From CAYHBO01 sp964354855 (GTDB taxonomy: Bacteria > Babelota > Babeliae > Babelales > RVW-14): a stretch of DNA of 64,000 nucleotides. The translations under genes and the position numbers were made by a program. Under the pieces are notes generated by a model, which was given only the letters and a program-made list of their open reading frames with translations, searched no databases and had not been told where the DNA came from. Location: positions 1 through 64,000 of the forward strand of contig CAYHBO010000001.1 in the NCBI GenBank assembly GCA_964354855.1, in the 5' to 3' direction. This document shows, in pieces, positions 8,371-16,085 of the stretch (position 1 is its first letter; every line of letters starts with the position of its first letter).

Positions 8371-9372
8371 ATGATGATCGACGCTACCGCTAAAATACTG
8401 CTATTTAATACACAGGAAGATGATCCTGCAAAATTGCTTAACCATTTTTTTACTGTAGTTAAACAAAAATTGGAAGTCCAATCGGTTGGCTGTTACTGGC
8501 TTTTCAATCAAGAATGGTATTTTTCTGGAGAACCAACATCACCTCTCAGTAAACAAATGCGCGAGATGAGTATTGCTTTGGTAAAGTCTCCTCAGGATAA
8601 ACAAACAGCTTTTATTATCACCGCAAATCTAATAGAACATGGCAGCATTGGTGCCTTCATAAAAATTTATTTTCAACACCACCTGATCGGTATTATGGGA
8701 TTGACCACACTCCCTAAAAATCCGGTGTTTACTACTAAAAAAACTGAGCTATCGGTTTTTGCTTATCATCTAGCAAACATATTTGCCCACGCACTCGCTT
8801 ATTTCAGCATCAAAGAACATCACTATGAAATTACGCGTGGCATGGTTGCAGTAATCGAATCACTTGATGCTTATTTAAAAAATCATAGTAAAAACGTTGC
8901 GAACTATTCTCTTTTGTTGTCAAAGGAACTAAAACTTTCCCCTCAGGATACCGAAATTATTTATTATGCAGCACTGTTCCATGACATTGGCAAGATCGGC
9001 ATCCCGGTAACACTCCTGCAAAAACCTGGAGCTTTAACCGCTGATGAATTTAACGTTATCAAGCAGCACCCAGAGAAGGGCGCTCACATTCTTGAGCAAT
9101 TCTCTATTTTTAAGCCAATTTTACCGATGGTTTTACATCACCATGAAATGTGGGGCGGCGGCGGGTACCCAGATAACCTCAAAGGAGAGCAGATTCCCCT
9201 AGGGTCAAGGATTATTACCGTTGTTGATGCTTATGACGCCATTACCACGAATCGCATCTACCGGAAGGCACAAAAAGAAGAGCGCGCTATCGATGTAATC
9301 ATCAAAAACACCCCTCAACAGTTTGACCCTACCATTGTTGAAGCATTCGTTCGGGTAGCAAAAAACCTGTAA
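8371..9372 (+). CDS. HD-GYP domain phosphohydrolase
   Basis: HD-GYP proteins hydrolyse the second messenger cyclic-di-GMP. The C-terminal half has the signature in order: LFHDIGKIGIP, KQHPEKGAHIL, HHHEMWGGGGYPDNLKG, then VDAYDAITTNRIYRK. The canonical HHE-x-x-DGxGYP has Gly-Gly-Gly in place of Asp-Gly-x, but the GYP and the metal-binding histidines and aspartates are kept. The N-terminal 150 residues look like a GAF-type sensor without a membrane segment. I chose ATG 8371 because the in-frame TTG upstream lies inside the HtrA gene. No GGDEF cyclase is in the window. A terminator overlaps the stop codon. Confidence 0.87.
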   Translation: MMIDATAKILLFNTQEDDPAKLLNHFFTVVKQKLEVQSVGCYWLFNQEWYFSGEPTSPLSKQMREMSIALVKSPQDKQTAFIITANLIEHGSIGAFIKIYFQHHLIGIMGLTTLPKNPVFTTKKTELSVFAYHLANIFAHALAYFSIKEHHYEITRGMVAVIESLDAYLKNHSKNVANYSLLLSKELKLSPQDTEIIYYAALFHDIGKIGIPVTLLQKPGALTADEFNVIKQHPEKGAHILEQFSIFKPILPMVLHHHEMWGGGGYPDNLKGEQIPLGSRIITVVDAYDAITTNRIYRKAQKEERAIDVIIKNTPQQFDPTIVEAFVRVAKNL

Positions 9373-9387
9373 GAGGGTTTTTTTACT
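9361..9387 (+). terminator. Intrinsic terminator after the HD-GYP gene
   Basis: An A-run plus CC pairs with GG plus a run of seven T around the stop codon (AAAAACC...GGTTTTTTT). It is a short A/T-rich stem ending in a T tract, closing the htrA-htrA-HD-GYP transcription unit just before the tRNA promoter. Confidence 0.55.
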
Positions 9388-9417
9388 TGAAAATAAGCAC
9401 ATATCTTATTTTTTTAA

Positions 9418-9445
9418 TTGACAATACTTGTTAAGTACCTATAAT
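9418..9445 (+). promoter_or_regulatory. Consensus sigma70 promoter of the initiator tRNA
   Basis: TTGACA (9418-9423) and TATAAT (9440-9445) are both perfect hexamers, separated by 16 bases. Transcription would begin near 9452, about 20 bases before the mature tRNA 5' end. This is one of the two best promoters in the window. Confidence 0.8.
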
Positions 9446-9472
9446 TGGACAATCATCTATTAAGTGATTCAT

Positions 9473-9550
<78 letters not shown>

Positions 9551-9561
9551 ATTCAATCCAT

Positions 9562-10026
9562 TTATTTTATCGATTCTTTGAACTGAATAAGCTTTTCCTT
9601 GAATTCACGAAGCGCCAGTAAGAACTGTTGTTGCTTCTCAAGTTGTCGGTCATCGACACATGCGCCAATGATCTTTTCAGAAGAAACATCACTATCAATA
9701 ATCTCAGTCGCACATGAAAACGTATCAAGCATTGAAGATTTTATAAAATTTTCAGCCTGAACATTCTCTCCACCCCCTTCAGTAATTCCAAGTTGTTTTC
9801 GAGCCCCCGCAATGGTGTATCCTTCAAGATACAGAAGTTGTTTGATTTTGGTAAAAAGAGCAAGGTCATCTTCAGTATAAAACCGCTGACCACCGTCGGA
9901 ACGGTCCGATTTTAAGTCAAACTCTTTTTCCCAGAAGCGAATAATGTATTTTTTGATCTTAAGCTCTTGAGCAAGGTCCCCAATCCGAAATTTACGCTTA
10001 CTCATGCTTATGATTTGTTCTTGCAT
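9562..10026 (-). CDS. MerR-family transcriptional regulator
   Basis: The N-terminal half is a MerR winged-helix domain: RIGDLAQELKIKKYIIRFWEKEF, then a Gly-Gly-Gln-Arg-Phe-Tyr wing and DLALFTKIKQLLYLEGYTIAGARKQL. The C-terminal 60-70 residues form a helical, Gln/Lys-rich tail without an obvious ligand-binding fold. GGGAG nine bases upstream selects the ATG at 10026 (154 residues) over an in-frame TTG eight codons earlier. The gene overlaps the end of the biotin-carrier gene by 29 bases, so it is translated as part of that operon. Its target cannot be read from the sequence; control of the carboxylase genes is an inference from position. Confidence 0.85.
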   Translation of the reverse strand: MQEQIISMSKRKFRIGDLAQELKIKKYIIRFWEKEFDLKSDRSDGGQRFYTEDDLALFTKIKQLLYLEGYTIAGARKQLGITEGGGENVQAENFIKSSMLDTFSCATEIIDSDVSSEKIIGACVDDRQLEKQQQFLLALREFKEKLIQFKESIK

Positions 10027-10474
10027 GCTCGTTTTCTCCCTTTTCTTCAAAAACCATTAACACCTGATGCTGGTGTACCACACTGCCAACCCCAATGAAA
10101 AGATTTTTGATGATTGCGTCATGAGGAGCATGTAAAATGTTTTCCATCTTCATCGCTTCTATGACAACTAAAGAGTCATTTTTATTAACCTGCTGGCCAA
10201 CCACAACATTAACCGCCACCACCATCCCATCTAGCGGTGAAAGTAGTTGCGGTTTAAATACAGGGTGGATAAGTTTTTTTTCTTCAGATAGCTGTATTTT
10301 GCCAGGAGTAACATCCAGCGTAACCAGTTGTTGTTCACCAAAAAAATATACTATTTTCTTATGAGAATCCTGCGATGGTAAAAACATCACTCGATATCGC
10401 GTACCATCAACTTCAAAAACTAAGATACGTTGTTCAGCATCCCAAGAAATAATTCTTTTGTTCTTTATGTCCAT
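9998..10474 (-). CDS. Biotin carboxyl carrier protein
   Basis: A 158-residue protein ending in a biotinyl/lipoyl domain: a conserved SPLDGMVVAVNVVVGQ strand pair, then EAMKMEN with the biotin-accepting lysine at 109, then a second hairpin ending in VLMVFEE. The first 75 residues are a beta-rich N-terminal region. A short His/Lys/Glu tail follows the domain. It overlaps the biotin carboxylase gene upstream by 10 bases, so the two are made together as the carboxylase half of an acyl-CoA or pyruvate/oxaloacetate-type carboxylase. No carboxyltransferase gene is in the window. Confidence 0.9.
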   Translation of the reverse strand: MDIKNKRIISWDAEQRILVFEVDGTRYRVMFLPSQDSHKKIVYFFGEQQLVTLDVTPGKIQLSEEKKLIHPVFKPQLLSPLDGMVVAVNVVVGQQVNKNDSLVVIEAMKMENILHAPHDAIIKNLFIGVGSVVHQHQVLMVFEEKGENEHARTNHKHE

Positions 10475-11976
10475 TGCCGACTTTTCCAGAGCGAGATAGT
10501 TGATTGTTGCTGAACAACAGACTGATCTACCGGTAATCCATCGAAGAGCTCAAATGCTATTTCTGCAATAACCTCAAGATCTTGCGTTTGTTGTTTCTCA
10601 TGAAGTAACTGTTGCATGTACATAGTATCACCAAGTAATTGAGTTGTAATTTCACCAGCTATAAATTTCTGCGATAACAAGATTGCCTGTAAAAATCCAA
10701 TATTAGTTTTAATTCCAATGATATGATAATTTTTAAGCGCTTCTATCATAAGCCTTGTTGCGCCTTCGCGTGTATTATGAAAAATCACCAACTTTGACAA
10801 CATTGGATCATAAAAAGAACTAATGACCATACCTTTAAAAAGATCATGTTCATGACGTATGAAAATATTTTTTGGCAGATGTAGCCCAATAATCTCTCCG
10901 GTTGACGGCATAAAGTTTTGGTACGGATCTTCGGCATAGATACGACACTCAATCGCATGACCACGTCGATTGATGGCATCTTGCGAACCAAGCTTGCCGC
11001 CTGCCGCTACCTGAATTTGCAACGCAACTAGATCAATTCCGGTAGTTAACTCTGTGATGGCATGTTCAACCTGTAAGCGCGTATTCATCTCTAAAAAGTA
11101 AAAGCTTTCATCGGGCATAAGAATAAATTCAACCGTTCCCACCGTCTTATAACCAACTGCTTGCGTGATGGTCACGGCACAGGCATACATTTTTTCCAAG
11201 GTCGCTTGGGATACAAAATTACAAGGCGCTTCTTCAATAACTTTTTGAAACCGACGCTGCACAGAGCATTCTCGTTCATAAAAATGCACCGCTCGCTCAC
11301 CGTCACCAGCAACCTGAATTTCTATGTGTCGTGTTTGATCTAGATGTTTTTCAATGAGTAATATGGAAGCATCAAGCCCCATTCGCAGTGATTCAATAAC
11401 AAGCTTTTCCCAAGTCGGAATAAAATCTTCATGTCGCGCCACGGAACGCATTGCTTTACCGCCACCACTCAACGGGTTTTTAATGAGTACAGGATAAAGG
11501 CTTTGCTGCTGCATCTGACTCGCAACAGTATCAAGATTATCATGCGTCACATAAAAACCAGGAATCGTTGGCACCCCAAGCGTCTCAACTAATTGTCGCG
11601 CTTTAATTTTATCCCCCATCAACGTAATTACGGATGGATCAGGACCAATCCACACCATCCCAGAATCAACTACCTTTTGCGCGAATATTCCGTTCTCAGC
11701 CAAGAATCCGTAACCAGGATGAATGGCATCAGCCTGACAGGCGAGGGCAATGTCGATAATTTCCTGTTGATTAAGATATCCAGCTAACCCAGAGCGTGAA
11801 AGTTTATAAGCCTCATCAGCTTGTGAAACAAAAGACAATGTTGCATCTTCTTTTGTGTAGATTGCTACCGTTTTAATGCCAAGCGCTTTACAGGTAATTT
11901 GAACACGTAAGGCAACTTCAGAACGATGAGCAATCAATATTTTTTTGAAAGAGTTATGTGTATTCAAGGGCTTCAT
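10465..11976 (-). CDS. Biotin carboxylase subunit of an acyl-CoA carboxylase
   Basis: This ATP-grasp enzyme carboxylates biotin using bicarbonate and ATP. At 503 residues it has the expected three parts: an N-terminal Rossmann-like domain (KKILIAHRSEVALRV, where IANRGEIA is usual), a central ATP-grasp domain with the glycine-rich loop NPLSGGGKAMRSV, metal/bicarbonate-binding residues around FLEMNTRLQVEHAITE, and a C-terminal domain containing GHAIECRIYAEDP. Some normally fixed positions differ (AHRSE for ANRGE, EEAPCNF for EEAPSP), but the catalytic motifs are kept. The last 60 residues extend beyond plain AccC, as in the alpha subunits of propionyl-CoA type enzymes. It overlaps the carrier gene downstream and the hypothetical gene upstream by 23 bases. 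Confidence 0.93.
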   Translation of the reverse strand: MKPLNTHNSFKKILIAHRSEVALRVQITCKALGIKTVAIYTKEDATLSFVSQADEAYKLSRSGLAGYLNQQEIIDIALACQADAIHPGYGFLAENGIFAQKVVDSGMVWIGPDPSVITLMGDKIKARQLVETLGVPTIPGFYVTHDNLDTVASQMQQQSLYPVLIKNPLSGGGKAMRSVARHEDFIPTWEKLVIESLRMGLDASILLIEKHLDQTRHIEIQVAGDGERAVHFYERECSVQRRFQKVIEEAPCNFVSQATLEKMYACAVTITQAVGYKTVGTVEFILMPDESFYFLEMNTRLQVEHAITELTTGIDLVALQIQVAAGGKLGSQDAINRRGHAIECRIYAEDPYQNFMPSTGEIIGLHLPKNIFIRHEHDLFKGMVISSFYDPMLSKLVIFHNTREGATRLMIEALKNYHIIGIKTNIGFLQAILLSQKFIAGEITTQLLGDTMYMQQLLHEKQQTQDLEVIAEIAFELFDGLPVDQSVVQQQSTISLWKSRQWT

Positions 11977-12595
11977 CCACCATCAAGAGTCGCGCTACTT
12001 TATTTAAATCACATCGAGATAATGCACTGTTTAATCTAAACCATCGGCTATTAAGGCGAAGTTGCTCAACGATATCTGCAGCCAAGGTAAGCCTTGATAA
12101 TAATTGTTTATTCTGATTTTTTTCAGGATTTTTTGCCGTCCATGCAGTCCCTCGCAAAAAGAATTCGACCACTAAACAAAATCCCTGATGAAGCTTGAAA
12201 TCATTCTTGGGTAACTGTTTATTTTTTTCTGCGATGCTCGATGCTTTTGCCATGCGTGCAACATCAAAAACAATATTGCCAACACATAAAAGAACAAGCG
12301 GCAAATTAACACTCAGCTGGCGCCACAATGCAGTCTGCGGTTTACAGAGTAACTCTTGAGTAAGTCGCCACCCAGTTGCACTTGCCGCCACCAATGAGCC
12401 CATAAAAATGGCCCCAGAATTTGGACTGTCTGCCGTAAGAATCGCTGGTATATAGGCGGCTGATCGTATAATGTCGATAATTTCTTTGTTGTCTTCAGAT
12501 GATAAGTCATAACCCATACAGGTAATGGCTGCGACGTTATGGGCACTTGCGAAGACGAGAATCGTGATTAACACGATATGTTTTATGTTTTGCAT
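11954..12595 (-). CDS. Secreted or membrane protein of unknown function
   Basis: A 213-residue protein with a signal peptide (about 1-23, ending SAHNVAA). A hydrophobic segment near 60-75 (IFMGSLVAASATGW) and another near 95-115 (LSVNLPLVLLCVGNIVFDVA) suggest a small membrane protein. The C-terminal 60 residues are helical and Arg/Leu rich. I see no known domain. The ATG at 12595 is preferred over the TTG one codon before it. Its last 23 bases overlap the biotin carboxylase start, so it heads that operon even though nothing in its sequence links it to biotin metabolism. Confidence 0.7.
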   Translation of the reverse strand: MQNIKHIVLITILVFASAHNVAAITCMGYDLSSEDNKEIIDIIRSAAYIPAILTADSPNSGAIFMGSLVAASATGWRLTQELLCKPQTALWRQLSVNLPLVLLCVGNIVFDVARMAKASSIAEKNKQLPKNDFKLHQGFCLVVEFFLRGTAWTAKNPEKNQNKQLLSRLTLAADIVEQLRLNSRWFRLNSALSRCDLNKVARLLMVDEALEYT

Positions 12596-12689
12596 CAAGA
12601 ACCTTTTTTTATTTAACTATCACAGCTCTATACCCGACAAAAAAAGACTTTACTTTAAAATATTATTAACAATTTTAGCTCTTGGTTAC

Positions 12690-12782
12690 GTCATCCTCGC
12701 GAATGCGGGGATCCAGGCCCTCTTACTCTTTAAGAAAGAAGTTTTAGCAAAAGACCTGGATCCCCGCATTCGCGAGGATGAC
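12690..12782. repeat. Family A palindromic element, intergenic inverted pair
   Basis: Two 28-base arms in perfect inverted orientation (12690-12717, beginning GTCATCCTCGCGAATGCGGG, and 12755-12782) flank a 37-base A/T-rich centre. The whole would fold into a long hairpin. It sits between two minus-strand genes, the hydrolase (ending 12848) and the hypothetical gene (starting 12595). Equivalent pairs occur at 46440, 48960 and 56548. Confidence 0.9.
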
Positions 12783-12847
12783 ATTTCGTAGAATCAAATA
12801 ACATCATAAAAATGCGATAAAATTTACCAAAACCCAGGACTTCTTCA

Positions 12848-14338
12848 TCAAATAAAAACACAAGAACTATCATCGCCATGACGCTTAACATCAAAATGCT
12901 TCTTAATAAATTTCATGTTCCCATCAATATCCCGCAACACATCAGTGAATACGCCATAATCAAGATCAAGAAAAAGCTCGCTCAAAACTTTATATAACTG
13001 TTTCTGCTTAAGATGATTAATCACATGCTCATTCGACGTAAGAATAACTGTTTTCTTTCCTGATGCAGTCTTTTTCCAAATCTCGGTAAACTCATTGAAT
13101 GGCACCATTAAATCATCTTTCCCATGGAAATAGAGTATCGGTGTGTCTGTAAGTATTGGTAAATAGTTTTCAAGGGTAATGTTGCCATCAAACTTAATAC
13201 CCCATACATGACGCGCAAGAACCTGAACAACATCCTGACACCATGGACGACTCAGCGGCCACACCTTAGACCAGCCTCCTCGTTGTGGAACACAAAGCAT
13301 TCTTAAGTCTTTTTTAAGTTTTGCAATGATAGACGGCAAATCATGCCAGCAACCATCAAGAATAAGTTTATCAAAGGTTTTTGGATACATCGCTTCGGTT
13401 TTGGCAAACACAAAAGCGCCATAGCAAATACCAAGGCCATACACCTGTTTATACTCTTTACCAGTTTGTTCTTCTTTCTTTTTTTTGAATCCATCAGCCA
13501 CGGCAAGAACATCAAGTTCTTCTTTTTCCCCTAGGGTTAAAAGATTAGAATTAATACCAAACGTCATTTGTGAAAGTCGTGCCGACCAGTTAAATGGATT
13601 TACTCCCAACGCAGATATCAAGAGCGCGGTTACGCCACTTAAAGCCAAATTTTTACCGGTTCTTTTGTTGAATAACTTCGATTGATCGGCAGCAGCAGGA
13701 TCCTGCTTAAGCAGCGCATTAAAAAGCACATATGATGCCAATGCAGCACCAAAAAAAACCGGGGTAATAAATTTCGTTGGCTTATATCCTTGACCACGAA
13801 AATCAAAGAGGACTATGTCACAATCACTAATCGTGCTTAAGAACGGTGTCATCTTTTCTCGTTCATTGGTGAACCCTTCACCAATAATCATAAGCCTATC
13901 GCTGTTACGATCAAAGTAGGTACAGGAAATCATAACCCCATCAGATGTTTTAAATGAAACCTTTTCACCCTTATTGCGCTTGTCATGCCCATATTTTAAA
14001 TGACGCTCACGTACGCGCTCTGAATTCACAATAAAGTTGGTATCATAAAAAATTGATTGATTTAAACTAGCAAACTCTTTGGATGCCCAACGTTCAAGTT
14101 GCGGTGAAAGTTCTTTTAATGAATCTTCAATGGGAGGTGTTTCAAGATACGATGGAGCTCCAATAGCAAAGGCGGTTTTAATTTTGGTTCGATCAAAGGA
14201 TGCAATTATTGAAGATGAAACTATTGATAACCCAAGAGAAAGTAATAATAACTTTTTTAATAACACTACAAAACCCTTTTTTAATGAATATTTACCGTCA
14301 CAATCTTCGCCTAAGCGAATAAAACGCAAGAATAGCAT
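12848..14338 (-). CDS. Membrane-anchored alpha/beta hydrolase with Cys nucleophile
   Basis: After a hydrophobic N-terminal segment (about residues 18-45, VVLLKKLLLLSLGLSIVSSSIIASF) the protein has an alpha/beta-hydrolase layout. The nucleophile elbow reads G-I-C-Y-G in place of GxSxG, so cysteine is the predicted nucleophile, as in dienelactone hydrolase. The acid is probably the Asp of HGKDDLMVP and the base the His of SNEHVINHL. A Phe-Asp-Phe-Arg-Gly-Gln-Gly strand (oxyanion region) and a second hydrophobic stretch near 190-205 are also seen. At about 496 residues it is larger than typical family members. The start is uncertain: the ATG at 14338 has no clear ribosome site, and a TTG at 14365 is the other option. 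The substrate is unknown. Confidence 0.72.
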   Translation of the reverse strand: MLFLRFIRLGEDCDGKYSLKKGFVVLLKKLLLLSLGLSIVSSSIIASFDRTKIKTAFAIGAPSYLETPPIEDSLKELSPQLERWASKEFASLNQSIFYDTNFIVNSERVRERHLKYGHDKRNKGEKVSFKTSDGVMISCTYFDRNSDRLMIIGEGFTNEREKMTPFLSTISDCDIVLFDFRGQGYKPTKFITPVFFGAALASYVLFNALLKQDPAAADQSKLFNKRTGKNLALSGVTALLISALGVNPFNWSARLSQMTFGINSNLLTLGEKEELDVLAVADGFKKKKEEQTGKEYKQVYGLGICYGAFVFAKTEAMYPKTFDKLILDGCWHDLPSIIAKLKKDLRMLCVPQRGGWSKVWPLSRPWCQDVVQVLARHVWGIKFDGNITLENYLPILTDTPILYFHGKDDLMVPFNEFTEIWKKTASGKKTVILTSNEHVINHLKQKQLYKVLSELFLDLDYGVFTDVLRDIDGNMKFIKKHFDVKRHGDDSSCVFI

Positions 14339-14475
14339 AAACGACGGAATATGCAATTGTTTCAAATTGCATTATATTGATGCGGAGTTTATAGCTCTGG
14401 AGTAAAGCATCGGGCCGCTACGCTCCTCACCACTATCGGGATATTGGACCAATCGCCTCACGTATTAGCCGTCTG

Positions 14476-14567
14476 CCCCGATGGAACGAATGAAATGAGT
14501 GAGTAGAGGGGTCCTTTCTCGTCGCACCCCTCTACTCGGCCCAAGGGGCCTCCATCGGGGCGATCGG
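14476..14567. repeat. Family C repeat, inverted pair
   Basis: CCCCGATGG...GAGTAGAGGGG (14476-14511) is followed by its inverted counterpart CCCCTCTACTC...CCATCGGGG (14527-14560) and the common tail CGATCGG. The inner parts differ between arms. Single copies occur at 32940, 39551 and 51887. The remainder of 14400-14660 holds no gene I can support. Confidence 0.75.
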
Positions 14568-14660
14568 CGCTTGTCTTTGATCAACCTTACAATAAACTAC
14601 CTATACACAACACTCTTCATTTGCAAAAAACCCCTATTTTTATACAATATCAGGCCCCAG

Positions 14661-14688
14661 TTGACAGGATTGACTTATGTCTTATACT
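14661..14688 (+). promoter_or_regulatory. Strong promoter of the secreted RING-finger island
   Basis: TTGACA (14661-14666) and TATACT (14683-14688) with a 16-base spacer. Transcription would begin near 14695, giving a leader of about 34 bases before the ATG at 14729. No equally good promoter is seen between the genes that follow, so it may serve several of them. Confidence 0.65.
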
Positions 14689-14728
14689 ACAAATAGTAAA
14701 TATTATATACCATAAATGGATGACTACC

Positions 14729-15163
14729 ATGAAAACGATCAAATTATTACTACTCACTGTCGGACTTATTACCGGAGCAGTCAATGTTACTCAAGCTATG
14801 CAGCAACAAATAACAATAGTAAGCGCAGAAGACTCCGCTATGCGTCGTGATGGCATGATAATTAGATATCAAACAAAAATAGACAGTTTAATTACCGCCA
14901 TTTGTGCCACTATTGCAACAATGCCCTCAATTAACAGATGCAAAAAAGAGTCACTTGAACGTTTCCAAGAGCTCATAAATGTCTCAACCGATGTGCATAA
15001 AGAAGTAAAAGATCTACAGAAAAAAGGACAATTATCTATGGGAGATGGTTTTTTAGTTGAAGAAAACATAGCTGCAAAACTTTCAGAAGCTAATGCCGCT
15101 ATAGAGGCAACAGAAAATAAACATGTAAATAAATTAGAAGCAGCTAGACAAGCTAAAAAATAG
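14729..15163 (+). CDS. Small secreted protein, RING-less member of the RING family
   Basis: A 144-residue protein whose signal peptide (MKTIKLLLLTVGLITG...TQAM) is nearly identical to those of the next three RING proteins, so it belongs to the same duplicated set. The mature part (about 120 residues) is helical and charged, with two cysteines and no RING motif. Either it is a truncated member that lost the finger or an ancestral form without it. The start was chosen at the conserved MKTIKLL, where TGGATG and spacing match the neighbours; the frame is open 36 codons further upstream but that stretch has no signal peptide or ribosome site. Confidence 0.75.
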   Translation: MKTIKLLLLTVGLITGAVNVTQAMQQQITIVSAEDSAMRRDGMIIRYQTKIDSLITAICATIATMPSINRCKKESLERFQELINVSTDVHKEVKDLQKKGQLSMGDGFLVEENIAAKLSEANAAIEATENKHVNKLEAARQAKK

Positions 15164-15215
15164 GCTCGGTTGTTCGAGTCTAGTATTTTTAACACCTTTT
15201 AAATGGAGATCTACT

Positions 15216-16052
15216 ATGAAAATAATCAAATTATTACTACTCGCCGCTGGACTTGTTGCTGGGATTGTTAATGTCGCTGATGCAGGGAAAAAACGGACTA
15301 GAGCAACAGCAACTCAACAAACACTCGGAGAACTTCAAACACAAGAAGAAGCTGAACGCACAGCTATTGCACTAGAAGAAAATAAGGAGTTTAAAGAACA
15401 AACTGATGCTTTCGTACTAAACAACCTCAGAAGAATAGCTACAGAAATAGTCGCTAAAAAAGATGAATTAACAAGCAATCTTACAGCTTTAAACTTAGAA
15501 AGCAGAACAGATTTTATTCAAGAACAAGAATTGATAAGGCTTGATGCCTTATCCCTAGATGCAATAACTTTTTTTGCACAAAAATCAGAAGAGGGTTTAT
15601 CACTAGCAAGGACTTTTGGAAATAAAAAATCCGATGAGCTAAACCAATATTTAATAGATTCTTTCATGCCCACAACAGTCTCATTTTTCACAGCTACAGT
15701 AACTACCTCAAATCAATTAATGAATCATCTTCTCAGATTTGGCATACTTGACCTAGGAATAGTACAACAGTTACAAGCATCAATGCCTCCTGAAAATTGC
15801 GAAGCGCGACTTAACTTGATAATATCTTTTCTCAATAATGCCACCACGCTTTCATCAAAAGAGATCCCCACAGAAACAAGCTGTACTATTTGCATGGAGA
15901 CTTGTAATGGCAATGAAAATCAAAAGCCCTGCATTAAACTTAACCCTTGTGCTCATATTTTTCATAAAGAATGTATCAGGAATTGGCTCAAAGAAAACTT
16001 AGCATCAAGCAGCTTCACTTGCCCAAACTGTCGAACTGAACCGCAACAATAA
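15216..16052 (+). CDS. Secreted RING-H2 finger protein, candidate E3 ubiquitin ligase
   Basis: A signal peptide (about 1-23, cut after ADA) is followed by some 200 residues of charged, probably helical or coiled-coil sequence and a C-terminal RING-H2 finger. The eight zinc ligands are all present in C3H2C3 order: Cys223, Cys226, Cys245, His247, His250, Cys253, Cys269, Cys272. In eukaryotes such fingers recruit E2 enzymes and act as E3 ubiquitin ligases. Bacteria do not make ubiquitin, so with a signal peptide the likely role is a host-directed effector. That is inference. The TGGAG site and leader (TTTTAAATGGAG-TCTACT) match the next gene almost exactly, showing recent tandem duplication. Confidence 0.88.
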   Translation: MKIIKLLLLAAGLVAGIVNVADAGKKRTRATATQQTLGELQTQEEAERTAIALEENKEFKEQTDAFVLNNLRRIATEIVAKKDELTSNLTALNLESRTDFIQEQELIRLDALSLDAITFFAQKSEEGLSLARTFGNKKSDELNQYLIDSFMPTTVSFFTATVTTSNQLMNHLLRFGILDLGIVQQLQASMPPENCEARLNLIISFLNNATTLSSKEIPTETSCTICMETCNGNENQKPCIKLNPCAHIFHKECIRNWLKENLASSSFTCPNCRTEPQQ

Positions 16053-16085
16053 ACCAACTAACCACCTTTTAAATGGAGGTCTACT

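Noticed and set aside
12525..12791. Open frame over the intergenic family A pair
   Set aside because: It runs antisense into a real gene and through the repeat, and ends in repeat-derived residues.
14499..14696. Short frame across the family C repeats
   Set aside because: It is repeat-derived, ends inside the RING promoter region and has no start signal.
15160..15185. GGTTGTTCGAGTC resembling a tRNA T arm
   Set aside because: No acceptor stem, anticodon arm or D arm surrounds it; it is a chance match after a stop codon.
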